A stretch of 64,000 nucleotides of DNA from Streptomyces sp. CC0208 (GCF_003443735.1 NZ_CP031969.1:8742001-8806000); one strand, 5' to 3'; counted from the first letter of the stretch, positions 1 through 9,437 are shown. Translations and numbers: made by a program. Notes: generated by a model not told the origin, from the letters alone.

Positions 1-841
1 GCTGCGGGGCAAGCGGGTCCTGGTGGTGGGTGCGGGGAACTCCGGGTGCGACATCGCGTGCGACGCGGCCCGGAGCGCGGACCACGCGGTGATCAGCATG
101 CGGCGTGGGTACTGGTTCATCCCCAAGCACCTTTTCGGCCGGCCCGTGGACACCATCGCCAACAGCGGGCCGCACCTGCCGATGTGGCTGGCGCAGCGCG
201 TCTTCGGTGCCCTCCTGCGGATCATCAACGGCGACCCGACGCGGCTGGGGCTGCCGAAGCCCGACCACAAGCTGTTCGAGACCCATCCGGCCATCAACTC
301 GATGCTGATCCACCACCTCCAGCACGGCGACATCACGGCCAAGCCCGGGATCGCCCGCACCGAGGGCCGGACCGTGCACTTCACCGACGGAACGAGCGAC
401 GACTTCGATCTCATCCTCCTGGCCACCGGCTACGTCCACAAGGTGCCGGTCGCGCAGCGGTACTTCGGCGTCGAGCAGCACCCCGACCTGTACCTGTCGT
501 CGTTCTCGCGCGAGCACGAGGGCCTGTTCGGCATCGGCTTCGTCGAGACCAACGCCGGTGCGTACCAGCTCTTCGACATGCAGGCGCAGTTGATCGCCGG
601 ATACCTCCATGACGTACAGCACCAGCGGCCGAACGCGGAGAGGTTCGCCCAGAGGATCCGTGCCGACCGGCCGGATCTGTCGGGCGGGCTGAAGTTCGTC
701 GACTCGCCCCGCCACACCGGGTACGTCGACAGCGGGGCCTTCGTGAAGTACCTGCGCAAGGTCGCGGGGGAGATGGGCTGGCGCACCGAGGGCCGGCCGC
801 CGTCCGTGCGATCCCTTCGACCCGCGGAGGCGACGGCGTGA
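1..841 (+). CDS. flavin-containing monooxygenase, 5' truncated by window
   Basis: This is the C-terminal part (about 280 residues) of an FAD/NADPH-dependent monooxygenase, read in frame from base 2; the amino-terminal FAD-binding portion lies outside the window. The visible part opens with the NADPH-type dinucleotide fold motif VGAGNSG. It also carries the LLATGY motif near base 420, which is typical of the FMO/Baeyer-Villiger monooxygenase group. Such enzymes oxygenate ketones, amines or sulfides in the cytoplasm. The stop overlaps the next start by GTGA, so it is translationally coupled to an SDR and an aldehyde dehydrogenase. That set would fit ketone or alcohol oxidation to an acid, but the substrate is not evident. 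Confidence 0.85.
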   Translation, partial: LRGKRVLVVGAGNSGCDIACDAARSADHAVISMRRGYWFIPKHLFGRPVDTIANSGPHLPMWLAQRVFGALLRIINGDPTRLGLPKPDHKLFETHPAINSMLIHHLQHGDITAKPGIARTEGRTVHFTDGTSDDFDLILLATGYVHKVPVAQRYFGVEQHPDLYLSSFSREHEGLFGIGFVETNAGAYQLFDMQAQLIAGYLHDVQHQRPNAERFAQRIRADRPDLSGGLKFVDSPRHTGYVDSGAFVKYLRKVAGEMGWRTEGRPPSVRSLRPAEATA

Positions 842-1716
842 GTGGGTTCGACTTCACCGACAAGGTCATCCTGGTGACCGGCGGCGCGGGCGGCATCGGC
901 AGCGCGCTGTGCCGCCGCTTCGCCTCCGGCGGCGCCCGCTGCGTCGTCGTCGACATCGACGGGGTTCGCGCCAAGAAGATCGCCGCGGACCTTCCGGGCA
1001 CCGGGCACACGGGCATCGGCTGCGACCTGACGGACCGCGCCCAGGTGGAGCGGTTGTTCGACGTGGTCGCCGATGACCACGGTCGCCTCGACGTACTCGT
1101 CAACAACGTGGGCATGACCAGCGCGGAACGCTTCGACGTCCGCAGCGTCGAGAGCATCGAGCGGGAGATCGCCCTCAACCTGACCTCACCGCTGGTCGCG
1201 ACCCGGATCGCCATTCCCCTTCTCATGGCTTCCCGCGACCCGAGGGTGGTCACCACGGTCTCCCTCGGCGGGATCTTCCCGCTGGGCGAGACCCCGATCT
1301 ACACGGCTTCCAAGTTCGGGCTGCGTGGCGCGATGTTGGCCATCGGGCTCGACCTGAGGAGCAAGGGCATTCTGGCCGGGTCCGTGCTCCCGTCGGCGAC
1401 CGACACCCGGATGCTGCGCCAGGAGGCCGTGGACGGCGGGAACTCCATGCAGTTCCAGGACCGGCCCCAGCGGCCCGCCGACGTCGTCTCGGCGGTGGTG
1501 AGCCTGCTGGACAAGCCCCGACTGGAGGCCTACCCCCGGGCCGGCGAGTCCCGTCTGGTGCGGTTCGCGATGCTCGTACCGAACCTGCTGCCCCGGCTCT
1601 TCCCGCTGTTCCGAAAGCGCGGTGACCGCGGCATGGCCCGCTATCTGGAGGAACTCCGCCGCCGCGGACTGGCCCGCCGGACCGACGGGCGCTGGGAACT
1701 GGTGGAGGAGGCATGA
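838..1716 (+). CDS. short-chain dehydrogenase/reductase
   Basis: Classical SDR of 292 residues, NAD(P)-dependent alcohol/ketone oxidoreductase. The Rossmann motif TGGAGGIG is at residues 14-21. NNVG (a variant of NNAG) is at 89-92, and the catalytic residues S142, Y155 and K159 lie in the YTASK context. About 40 residues beyond the usual 250 form a basic C-terminal tail. The GTG start overlaps the monooxygenase stop and the TGA overlaps the aldehyde dehydrogenase ATG, so the three genes form one operon. It probably interconverts an alcohol and ketone next to the oxygenase step; the substrate is unknown. Confidence 0.9.
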   Translation: MSGFDFTDKVILVTGGAGGIGSALCRRFASGGARCVVVDIDGVRAKKIAADLPGTGHTGIGCDLTDRAQVERLFDVVADDHGRLDVLVNNVGMTSAERFDVRSVESIEREIALNLTSPLVATRIAIPLLMASRDPRVVTTVSLGGIFPLGETPIYTASKFGLRGAMLAIGLDLRSKGILAGSVLPSATDTRMLRQEAVDGGNSMQFQDRPQRPADVVSAVVSLLDKPRLEAYPRAGESRLVRFAMLVPNLLPRLFPLFRKRGDRGMARYLEELRRRGLARRTDGRWELVEEA

Positions 1717-3125
1717 CCACGAACGAGACGCTGCACGTCGTCAACCCCGCCACCGGTGAGCCGATCATCACCCTGCCGGCCGCGAGCGCCGACGACGTCG
1801 CCAAGGCCGTCGAGCGGGCCCGCCAGGTCCACGACGCCGGGGTGTGGTCGCGGCTGCCGGTCCGCGAGCGAAGCGCGGTGCTGCTGCGGCTGGCCGAGCT
1901 CATGGAACGCGACGCGGAGATCCTCGCCCGGCTGGACAGCGAGGACGCGGGCAAGCCGATCACGGAGTGCCGTACGGGCGACGTACCGGGCGCGATCGAG
2001 TCGATCCGCTGGTTCGCCGAGGCGGCCGACAAGGTCTTCGGCCGCATCGCGCCGAGCGGGCCCGACGGTCTCGGTCTCATGAGCCGCGAACCGGTCGGGG
2101 TCGTCGCGGCGATCCTGCCGTGGAACTACCCGCTCGCCATGACCGCGTGGAAGGTCGGACCGGCCCTGGCCGCCGGCAACTGTCTGCTGGTCAAACCCGC
2201 CGAGGCGACCCCACGCTCGGCCCTGCACCTGGCGACGCTCGCAGCCGAGGCCGGCCTGCCCGACGGAGTGCTCACGGTACTTCCGGGCTACGGCCGGGAA
2301 GCCGGGGCGGCCCTCGCCCGTCACCCCCTCGTGGGGGCGCTCTCCTTCACCGGGTCCACCGCGACCGGCCGCCGCATCCTCAAGGACGCCGCCGAGAGCA
2401 ACTTCAAGCGCGTCGCGCTGGAGATGGGCGGCAAGAGCCCCCAGGTGCTGATGGCCGACGCGCTCTCCTACGGCGACGAGCTCATCGACAACATGATCGA
2501 GGCCGCGTTCCTGACCATGGGACAGAACTGCACGGCCGGCTCCAGGGTTCTGGCCCACCGCTGTATCGCCGAGGAGGTCCTGGAGCGGTTGACGGCAGCC
2601 GCGGGAAAGCTCGTCATCGGCGATCCGGCCGACCCGCGCACCCAGATGGGGCCGCTCATCAACCACGCCGCCTTCGACCGGGTAGCGGGAGCCGTGGAGG
2701 CCGCCCGGGCCGGCGGAGCCCGGATCCACACCGGAGGACTGCCTCACGGGCTGCCTGCGCGAGGCGCCTATTACCCGCCGACCGTGATCACCCGAGCCCC
2801 GGAGGGCAGCGACGTCCTCACCAAGGAGTTGTTCGGTCCGGTCGTCACCGTCCAGACCTTCAGCTCCGAGGACGAAGCGGTACGTCTGGCCAACGCCACC
2901 GAGTACGGTCTCGCCGCGTCCGTATGGACCCGCGACCTCGACAGCGCGTTTCGGCTGGCACGAGGCATCGAGGCCGGCGTGGTCTCCGTGAACGCCTACA
3001 GCGAGGGCGACATCACCACCCCCTTCGGCGGCTGGAAGCAGTCCGGATTCGGGGGAGTGGAGAAGTCCACCAACGCCTTCGAACAGTGGACCCGGGAGAA
3101 GACGATCTGGATCCGCACCCGCTGA
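1713..3125 (+). CDS. aldehyde dehydrogenase family protein
   Basis: NAD(P)-dependent aldehyde dehydrogenase of 470 residues, normal length for the superfamily. The key residues are present: N138 in the PWNYP motif, the general base E237 in LEMGGKSP and the nucleophile C273 in GQNCTAG. It oxidises an aldehyde to a carboxylate in the cytoplasm. It is the last gene of the monooxygenase-SDR-ALDH operon, joined by an ATGA overlap, and would receive an aldehyde produced upstream. The convergent AraC-type gene starts its stop codon two bases away, leaving no room for a separate terminator. Similarity in style to betaine-aldehyde or gamma-aminobutyraldehyde dehydrogenases is noted, but specificity is not assigned. 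Confidence 0.9.
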   Translation: MTTNETLHVVNPATGEPIITLPAASADDVAKAVERARQVHDAGVWSRLPVRERSAVLLRLAELMERDAEILARLDSEDAGKPITECRTGDVPGAIESIRWFAEAADKVFGRIAPSGPDGLGLMSREPVGVVAAILPWNYPLAMTAWKVGPALAAGNCLLVKPAEATPRSALHLATLAAEAGLPDGVLTVLPGYGREAGAALARHPLVGALSFTGSTATGRRILKDAAESNFKRVALEMGGKSPQVLMADALSYGDELIDNMIEAAFLTMGQNCTAGSRVLAHRCIAEEVLERLTAAAGKLVIGDPADPRTQMGPLINHAAFDRVAGAVEAARAGGARIHTGGLPHGLPARGAYYPPTVITRAPEGSDVLTKELFGPVVTVQTFSSEDEAVRLANATEYGLAASVWTRDLDSAFRLARGIEAGVVSVNAYSEGDITTPFGGWKQSGFGGVEKSTNAFEQWTREKTIWIRTR

Positions 3126-3127
3126 CC

Positions 3128-4216
3128 TCAGCCTCGAAGGCGATCCGTACGCATCCGCTCCCGCAGCTGGACCGGCGAGATACCGTGCCAGCGGCGTACC
3201 GCGCGACGCAGCGCCCGTTCGTCGGAGAAACCCGCCTGGCGGGCGATGTCGCGCAGGGTCAGTTCTGGGCGGAGCAACAGCTGCTCGACACGTTCCCGGC
3301 GCACTCCCTCGGCGAGTGCCTCGTACGTCGTGCCGCAGTCGGCAAGCCGGCGGCGCAGCGTCCGCTCGCTCGTCGCATGCCGCCGCGCCTGCTCGCCGAA
3401 CGACGGCACCACCGGCAGGCCCTGCGCGACGGAGATCTCGAGCACCTCCAGCAGATCCTGCTGGTCACGGCGGGAAGCCATCTGCGCGTCGAGCGCCTCC
3501 AGCGTCGACGCGTAGCTCACCGGATCCCGGCCGGGCATCCGGACACGGGCCCACGCGGGGTCGATGACCATGCGGTTCGTGGGGGCGCCGAAGCGGACCG
3601 GACAGCGGAACAGAGCGTCGTAGAGGTCGCGTTGGCGCGGTCGCGGAAAAGAGAACTCCACTGCCCTCGGCGCGAAGGCCGGGTCGACGGCGAGCCGGGA
3701 CAAGGTGACCACGGAGGCGAACGCCTCCTCGCTCAGGAAGGCGGCCACCGCCGGGTCCATGGCGGGATCGGGAAGGTCGGCGCGCAGCACGAAGGCGTCG
3801 TCCTCCTCGCCCGCACCGGCCGACCACACCACCATCGCCCCGGACAGGTTCTGGTACTTCACCCCGGTTTCGATGGCGTGCCGCAGCGTGTCGTCGGCCA
3901 TCAGAGCGAAGCCGAGCAGGCCCCACGCGGTCAGGTGCTGCGCCGCGCCGACCTTCAGCCCCAGGTGCTGGTCCCTGGTGAGCTCCAGCGCACGACGGAT
4001 CACCGCACTGCCCTGCCGGTACGACACCCGCAGCGCGGCGGAGCGCATGACTGTCTCGTCCAGTGCCATCTGCTTCAGCAGCGGCCGCAGATCGACACCG
4101 CGCTGCTCGGCCACCACGACGAGATACCGCAGGATGTTCGGCTGGATCGTCGCCGACGTGCTGCGGCTGGTCCCGGGAGGGTCTGCCGGACCGGGGGCAA
4201 GGGACATCGCGCTCAC
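3128..4216 (-). CDS. AraC-family transcriptional regulator with arabinose-binding-like N-terminal domain
   Basis: Regulator of 362 residues. The N-terminal 200 residues resemble the domain found in OruR/ArgR-type AraC proteins: an early QPNILRYLVV segment followed by a GLLGFALMA stretch. The last 100 residues form the AraC double helix-turn-helix, with RDIARQAGFSDERALRRAVRRW near the end (the characteristic second-helix pattern). It lies convergent to the monooxygenase/SDR/ALDH operon and divergent from an MFS transporter gene, so either could be its target. Which small molecule it senses cannot be told from the sequence. Confidence 0.88.
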   Translation of the reverse strand: MSAMSLAPGPADPPGTSRSTSATIQPNILRYLVVVAEQRGVDLRPLLKQMALDETVMRSAALRVSYRQGSAVIRRALELTRDQHLGLKVGAAQHLTAWGLLGFALMADDTLRHAIETGVKYQNLSGAMVVWSAGAGEEDDAFVLRADLPDPAMDPAVAAFLSEEAFASVVTLSRLAVDPAFAPRAVEFSFPRPRQRDLYDALFRCPVRFGAPTNRMVIDPAWARVRMPGRDPVSYASTLEALDAQMASRRDQQDLLEVLEISVAQGLPVVPSFGEQARRHATSERTLRRRLADCGTTYEALAEGVRRERVEQLLLRPELTLRDIARQAGFSDERALRRAVRRWHGISPVQLRERMRTDRLRG

Positions 4217-4367
4217 CTTCTGCTCGAACGATCACCGTAGAGGCATCGGGCGTCACCGGTCTCCGCTGTGGCCCCCGAAGTCCCCTGTACGGCCTCTGGC
4301 GTCCTGAGCCTGCCTGCCGCGCCTGCATACGGTTCGGTAACCCGCACGGAAATGAGGGCGCGACGAC

Positions 4368-5606
4368 ATGATGTCCTTCAATGCTCCAGCCCGAGCGGGG
4401 GCCGGGCATCCGGTCTCCAGGTCGGGCGCCCGCAAGGCCGCGACCCTCGCGTTCGCAGCGCAAGGGGTCTGTGTCGCTGCCGTCTACACGACCGTTCCCG
4501 CTGTCACGGAACACCTGAGACTGCCTCCGCTCCTGACGACCACCCTGATGGTCGCGGTGGCGCTGATGGCAGGGGGCGGCAGCTTCCTGGGTCTGGCCGC
4601 GATCCGCCGCGCCGGTCCTCTCGCCACGATGCGCGGGGCCGTGCTGACGGCCGTCGCCGCGCTGGTGCTGATCGGGTGGGCCCCGGGCGAGGCGACCGCC
4701 ATCGGCGCGTACATCCTCTTCGGGCTGGCTGTCGGTGCCCTCGATGTCGGGGTCAACACCCAGGCGGCGGCGATCGAACGCGCCTACGGCCGCAGCGTCT
4801 TCGGCTCCTTCTACACGGCATGGAGCGTGGGCGGTGTGGTCGCGGCCCTGCTCACTGCCGGTGCCGCCCGACTGGACTGGCCCGTAGCCACCGGCCTCAG
4901 TGTTCAGGCAGGGATCGTGCTGCTCCTCGCCATCTGTTTGCGGGCGTACGCCCTGCCCGACTCCTCCGGGAGGTCGTCGGACGCCGTAGCGCAGCCGCCG
5001 CTGGGGCGTCACCTGTGGATCCGGCTCGTCCCGTTCGGCCTGGCCCTCCTCGTCGTCTACGTCGTCGACTCCACCGTCTCGGCGTGGTCGGCCGTCTACC
5101 TACGCCAGACCCTCGCCGCGTCCCTCACGGTCGCGCCGCTGGCGTACGCGGCCTACCAGGCCGGAACTGTCGTCGGCCGCGCCGCCACCGATCGGCTCGT
5201 GCAACGGTTCGGAGCGGTCGCCGTCGTCCGCGCCGCGGCCCTGCTGGCCGCGGGCGCCCTGACAGCCATGGCCGCCGCACGGGGCTGGCCGGTCGCCGTT
5301 CTCGCAGCCGGGACGGTGGGTCTGGGGGCGTCCGTCCTGGCTCCGCTGTGTCTGGCCTCCGCGGCGCGGCTGCGTCCCGCAGCCTCGGAGGCGGTCCTGG
5401 CGCGGCTGAACCTCTTCAACTACGTCGGCGTCATCACCGGTGGCGCAGTGGGCGGACTCCTCGGGTCCACCGGCCAGTTCCGTCTCGCCTACGCGGCACC
5501 GGCCGCGCTGGCGGTCCTTCTCCTGGCAGCTGCCCGACACTTCACCCAGCAGCGTCCGGGCTTGGCCGTCGACGACGAAGGGACACGACGGTGCCGAACC
5601 GCATGA
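4368..5606 (+). CDS. MFS transporter
   Basis: Membrane protein of 412 residues with about twelve hydrophobic segments. Its layout matches the FucP/YbjJ-like and drug-efflux branches of the major facilitator superfamily. A charged loop near residues 205-215 (rich in S, D and R) splits the two six-helix halves. The ATG is doubled at 4368 and 4371; either could be used. It is divergent from the AraC regulator gene across about 150 bp, which suggests shared control. Direction of transport and substrate are not evident. Confidence 0.82.
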   Translation: MMSFNAPARAGAGHPVSRSGARKAATLAFAAQGVCVAAVYTTVPAVTEHLRLPPLLTTTLMVAVALMAGGGSFLGLAAIRRAGPLATMRGAVLTAVAALVLIGWAPGEATAIGAYILFGLAVGALDVGVNTQAAAIERAYGRSVFGSFYTAWSVGGVVAALLTAGAARLDWPVATGLSVQAGIVLLLAICLRAYALPDSSGRSSDAVAQPPLGRHLWIRLVPFGLALLVVYVVDSTVSAWSAVYLRQTLAASLTVAPLAYAAYQAGTVVGRAATDRLVQRFGAVAVVRAAALLAAGALTAMAAARGWPVAVLAAGTVGLGASVLAPLCLASAARLRPAASEAVLARLNLFNYVGVITGGAVGGLLGSTGQFRLAYAAPAALAVLLLAAARHFTQQRPGLAVDDEGTRRCRTA

Positions 5607-5988
5607 CCCCCGTCCTGCCGCGTCCTGCAGCCGTCATTGCTGGTTGAGGCCGCCGAGGCAGGCGTACTTGAACAGGGTCATGTCGCCGGGGCCGCTCGAC
5701 GTTGGCCACCGCCAGCTCCGGGGCGCCGGTCTGGGGCAGGAGGTTGCGTCTGAACTCCCAGGTGTCCAGGTCGTACGAGCGGCGGAGACACCTCTGAGAT
5801 CACGCCGCCGGGTCGTCTCAAGACGGTGAAGTCCGCCCCCCGCCCGTTTCGGCAAGGCCGCGCAGGGCGCCGACCATCAGGCCCTCTACCTGGTCCGGGG
5901 CCGTAGGCACGAGACGGCCGCCGCCACCCGGTCGAGGCATGGGAGGGGGCGACCGGGTGGCGGCGGGGCTGAGGGGGAGCGGGTGAGG
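5607..5988. other. 380-bp gap with possible decayed glycosidase fragment
   Basis: No intact gene. On the minus strand, bases 5790 down to about 5690 read DLDTWEFRRNLLPQTG followed by ELAVANVERP. This resembles the DLVNW...ERPK region of GH43-type glycosidases. The reading frame then shifts and ends as MTLFKYACLGGLNQQ at 5641. The fragment has no start and at least one frameshift, so it would be a remnant if real. The match rests on recalled family patterns only. Confidence 0.3.
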
Positions 5989-6690
5989 TCAGTCGTCGAT
6001 CGCTCGGGTCGGGTTGTCGGACAGACTGCCGGCGAGCCACTGCTCCACGGCCGTGATGTGGACGGTCGCCGCGGCGGCGGCGAGCAGGGCATCGCGTGAC
6101 TCCAGCGCGCTGAGGATCTGTTCGTGGTCCTCGTGGGCGCTGTTCAGGGCGTCACCGGTCTGGCTGCCGCGGACGATACGGACACGCTGGGTGCGGGTGG
6201 ACAGCACTTGCAGCAGCATCGACAGCACCGGATTTCCGACCGCTTCGACGATTCTGAGGTGGAAGGCGATGTCGTGGGCGACGAACTCCTCCACGGTGGC
6301 CACGGTCCGGGACCGCTTGAGGATGTTGCGCAGTTCCTGGAGGTCCTCCGGCTTCAGCAGCGCGGCGGCCAGCCCCGTCGCCTGCGGTTCGAGCAGTCGG
6401 CGTATCTGGAGCAACTGCAGAGCCGTGTGGCCCTGGGAGACGTCGGCGGCGAAGGAGAGGCTCTCCAGCAGGAGATGGGGCTCCAGACTGGAGACGTACG
6501 TGCCGTCTCCCTGCCGGGTGATCAGGATCCGCATGGCCGTCAGCGCCCGGACCGCCTCGCGCAGGGAGTTGCGGGACAGGCCGAGCTGTCCGGCGAGGAC
6601 CTCCTCCTTGGGCAGCCGTGAACCGGGCGCGAGTTCACCGGCGACGATCATCGCCTTGATCTTGTCGATCGCCTCGTCCGTCAGTGCCAC
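5989..6690 (-). CDS. GntR/FadR-family transcriptional regulator, probable fucose regulon repressor
   Basis: Regulator of 233 residues. An N-terminal winged helix-turn-helix (residues about 5-75) includes the signature GSRLPKEEVLAGQLGLSRNS. It is followed by an all-helical FCD effector domain (about 90-220), with D and H residues (for example the HDIAFHLRIVEAVGNP segment) that bind metal or ligand in this subfamily. It is the last gene of the sugar ABC transporter operon, separated from the permease by a strong hairpin. FadR-type proteins bind short palindromes, and a 15-bp palindrome recurs before five transcription units here. This gene is the best candidate for the protein that binds it. 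That link is inference. Confidence 0.9.
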   Translation of the reverse strand: MALTDEAIDKIKAMIVAGELAPGSRLPKEEVLAGQLGLSRNSLREAVRALTAMRILITRQGDGTYVSSLEPHLLLESLSFAADVSQGHTALQLLQIRRLLEPQATGLAAALLKPEDLQELRNILKRSRTVATVEEFVAHDIAFHLRIVEAVGNPVLSMLLQVLSTRTQRVRIVRGSQTGDALNSAHEDHEQILSALESRDALLAAAAATVHITAVEQWLAGSLSDNPTRAIDD

Positions 6691-6730
6691 GAGAGTGCCT
6701 CTCTGTCCGAGGGGGGATGCGCCGGCCGGT

Positions 6731-6763
6731 GGTTCCGCCGGCCCGGCCCGGGCCGGCGGAACC
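6731..6763 (-). terminator. strong hairpin between permease and regulator genes
   Basis: A perfect 14-bp inverted repeat (arms 6731-6744 and 6750-6763, 5-nt loop) sits in the 87-bp gap between the permease stop and the GntR start. No long T-run follows. It probably reduces read-through, keeping regulator expression below that of the transporter, or stabilises the 3' end of the transporter mRNA. Confidence 0.6.
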
Positions 6764-6777
6764 GCGTGCGGTACGGG

Positions 6778-7821
6778 TTATTCCTGCTTCTCGCCGGAGG
6801 CGAACCGGGAGATGATCAAGGCGATGATGATGATGGCTCCGTTGAGGAACTGGTTCCACAGCGGAGGTACGCCCGCCAGGGTCATGACGTTCACGACCAG
6901 CTGGAGGGTGAGGACGCCGGTGAGGGCGCCGAACACGGAGCCCTTGCCGCCGTTGAGGCTGACTCCGCCGATGACGGTCGCGGCGAAGACCTGGAAGATC
7001 CAGCCGCTGCCCTGGGTGGCGGAGATGGAGCCGTAATGGCCGCTGTAGAGGATTCCGGCGAACGCGGCGAGGACGCTGCCGAGGATGAGCACGATCCACA
7101 CGATGCGGTCGACGCGAATGCCCGCGGTACGGGCCGCCTCCGCGTTGCCGCCGATCGCGTACAGCGCCCGGCCGTGCCGGAGCCAGGCCAGCGCACTGCC
7201 GCCGAGGGCGAAGAGGAGCGCGCACACCCAGATGGCGGCGGGCGCACCCAGCCAGGACGCTCTGCCCAGGTAGGTGAAGGAGGAGGGCAGCTCGACGATC
7301 GACTGGCCCTCGGAGAGGGCGACCTGGAGGCCGCGGAGCATGGTCAGGGCGCCGAGGGTGACGATGAAGCCGTTGAGGCGCAGCTTGAGGATGAGGAAGC
7401 CGTTGACGGCGCCGATCACCGCGCCGACCAGGAGGCACAGGGGGACGGCCGTCCACTCGGGAAAGAGGCCGAGCCCGTTGAACCGGCCGCCGCTGGTCGG
7501 CAGGACGAGCCACACGGCGATGACGGGGGCCACGCCGATGGTGGACTCGAGGGACAGGTCCATCCGCCCTGAGATCAGGATGAAGGTCGTGGCGAGCACC
7601 AGCAGGCTCAGCTCTGTGGACTGCTGGGCCACCCCGATGAGGTTGTCGGCGGTGAGGAAGGCCGGCGAGACGATGAACCCGATCAGGCCCAGGACGAGGA
7701 TCGCCGGGACCAGGGACAGTTCACGGAAGCGCCCGAGGTCGACCCGGCGGCGCGTGGTGTCCGGGGCGGCCGGCTCGGCCTTGCTCACTGCGGGTTCGGT
7801 GAGATCTGTGGTGGCGGACAT
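6778..7821 (-). CDS. sugar ABC transporter permease (RbsC-like)
   Basis: Inner-membrane permease of 347 residues from the ribose/rhamnose/autoinducer-2 branch (BPD_transp_2 fold). It has about eight to ten hydrophobic segments, a soluble charged N-terminus of about 35 residues, and the conserved coupling stretch GNAEAARTAGIRVDRI typical of RbsC-like proteins. It pairs with the ATPase whose stop lies two bases upstream and with the lipoprotein at the operon head. Given the divergent L-fucose catabolic operon and shared operators, the cargo is most likely L-fucose or a fucosylated sugar (inference). Confidence 0.92.
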   Translation of the reverse strand: MSATTDLTEPAVSKAEPAAPDTTRRRVDLGRFRELSLVPAILVLGLIGFIVSPAFLTADNLIGVAQQSTELSLLVLATTFILISGRMDLSLESTIGVAPVIAVWLVLPTSGGRFNGLGLFPEWTAVPLCLLVGAVIGAVNGFLILKLRLNGFIVTLGALTMLRGLQVALSEGQSIVELPSSFTYLGRASWLGAPAAIWVCALLFALGGSALAWLRHGRALYAIGGNAEAARTAGIRVDRIVWIVLILGSVLAAFAGILYSGHYGSISATQGSGWIFQVFAATVIGGVSLNGGKGSVFGALTGVLTLQLVVNVMTLAGVPPLWNQFLNGAIIIIALIISRFASGEKQE

Positions 7822-7823
7822 GA

Positions 7824-9437
7824 CTACCTTCCGTGCTCGTCTGCGCCGGTTGAGGCGGGTACGGCGGATACGGGAGACGCGGTGACGGGGGCCCTGTCGC
7901 CGCTGACGCCCTCGATGGCGGCGACGACGACCTCGTCCTTCCAGCCGCGGTCGAACTCGGCGACCACGCGCCCGTGGAACATGACGACGACGCGGTCGCA
8001 GACCTTCAGGTCGTCCAGCTCGTCGGAGACGATCAGCGCGGCCTTGCCGCCGTCCGCGACCTGCCGGATGCGGCCCAGGAGGAACTCCTTGGACTTGACG
8101 TCCACTCCGTTGGTGGGACGGATGGCCACCAGGACGTGCGGATCGGTGGCCAGGGCACGGGCGACGACGACCTTCTGCTGGTTGCCGCCCGAGAGGGCGG
8201 AGACCGGGGTGGCGGCTCCCGGGGTCTTGATGTCGAGGTCCCGGATCATGCGCCCGGCGAACGCCTTGGTGCGGGCCGGCAGCACCGTGCCGAACGGACC
8301 GAGCTGATCGGTGACCGTGAGCGTCGCGTTCTCCGCCACGCTGCGGTTGTTCACCAGGCCCTGGAGGTGGCGGTCCTCGGGGACCAGACCGACTCCGGCG
8401 GTGAGCGCGGATGGCACACTGCCGGTGCGCACGTTCCGGCCGCCGACCGTGATCCGGCCGTCCTTGGTGCGGTGCAGGCCGGCGATCGCCTCACCCACCT
8501 GCACATTGCCGCTGGCGGTGGCGCCGGCGAGCCCGACGACCTCACCGGCGCGCACTGAGAGGGAGATGTCCTCGCAGACGCCGGGCAGGGTCAGGCCGTC
8601 GATCGCCAGCAGTTCCGTGGAGCCGGATCGCGAGGCCGGGAGCCCGCCGACGGCGGCGGCGACCGTGGAGGCGGACTCGCCGGTCATCGCCTCCACCAGT
8701 GCGTGGTGGCCGAGTCCGGCGACGGGTGCGGTGAGGATGTGGCCCGCGTCGCGGTAGACCGTGACCGTGGTGCAGAGGTCGTACACCTCTTGCAGATGGT
8801 GCGAGATGAAGAGGAAGGCGACGCCCTGGCGCTGGAGGTCGCGGAGCTTTTCGAAGAGCCGGTCGATGCCGCGGGCGTCGAGCTTCGCGGTCGGCTCGTC
8901 GAGGATGATGAAGCGCGCGCCGAACGACAGGGCCCGTGCGATCTCCACGAACTGCCGCTGCTCGACGGTGAGGTCCTTGGCCCGGGCGGTGGGGTTGACG
9001 GCCACGCCGTACTCGCCGAGCAGTTCCTCGGCACGCCGGCGCAGCTGCTTCCAGCGGATGGGCTGCACCGACCCGGCGCTCTGCCGGTTCAGGAAGAGGT
9101 TCTCGGCGACGGTCAGGTCCCCGATGATGGTGGAACGCTGATAGACGCAGGCCACGCGGGAGCGCCAGGCGTCGATGTCACCGAAGGCGGGCGCCGGCTC
9201 ACCGGAGAAACGCAGGGTTCCGGTGTCGGGCTGCTGGAGGCCGGTGAGGATGGACACCAGCGTCGACTTGCCGGCGCCGTTGCGTCCGACCAGGGCGTGC
9301 GACTCGCCCGGGGCGACGGTGATGCGGGCTTCGCGCAGTGCGACGGTCGCGCCGAATCGTTTGCTGATGCCGGTCGCCTCGGCCACCGGGGCCGGGGTGC
9401 CGGGGCCGGTCGCCGGGGCGGTCGCGGTGTCCGCCAT
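7824..9437 (-). CDS. sugar ABC transporter ATP-binding protein, two nucleotide-binding domains
   Basis: ATPase of 537 residues with tandem ABC domains, the RbsA/MglA layout. The first domain is canonical: Walker A GRNGAGKST, a signature-like LTVEQRQFVEIARAL and Walker B FIILDEPTAKLD. The second domain has a degenerate Walker A (GATASGNVQ) and lacks the DE of Walker B (VLVAIRPTNGVDV), though its SALSGGNQQK signature is intact. Hydrolysis is therefore probably driven by one site, as is common in this subfamily. The start MADTATAPATG is chosen because the open frame continues far upstream but the family similarity begins after it. A 146-bp gap holding a hairpin separates it from the binding-protein gene. 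Confidence 0.92.
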   Translation of the reverse strand: MADTATAPATGPGTPAPVAEATGISKRFGATVALREARITVAPGESHALVGRNGAGKSTLVSILTGLQQPDTGTLRFSGEPAPAFGDIDAWRSRVACVYQRSTIIGDLTVAENLFLNRQSAGSVQPIRWKQLRRRAEELLGEYGVAVNPTARAKDLTVEQRQFVEIARALSFGARFIILDEPTAKLDARGIDRLFEKLRDLQRQGVAFLFISHHLQEVYDLCTTVTVYRDAGHILTAPVAGLGHHALVEAMTGESASTVAAAVGGLPASRSGSTELLAIDGLTLPGVCEDISLSVRAGEVVGLAGATASGNVQVGEAIAGLHRTKDGRITVGGRNVRTGSVPSALTAGVGLVPEDRHLQGLVNNRSVAENATLTVTDQLGPFGTVLPARTKAFAGRMIRDLDIKTPGAATPVSALSGGNQQKVVVARALATDPHVLVAIRPTNGVDVKSKEFLLGRIRQVADGGKAALIVSDELDDLKVCDRVVVMFHGRVVAEFDRGWKDEVVVAAIEGVSGDRAPVTASPVSAVPASTGADEHGR

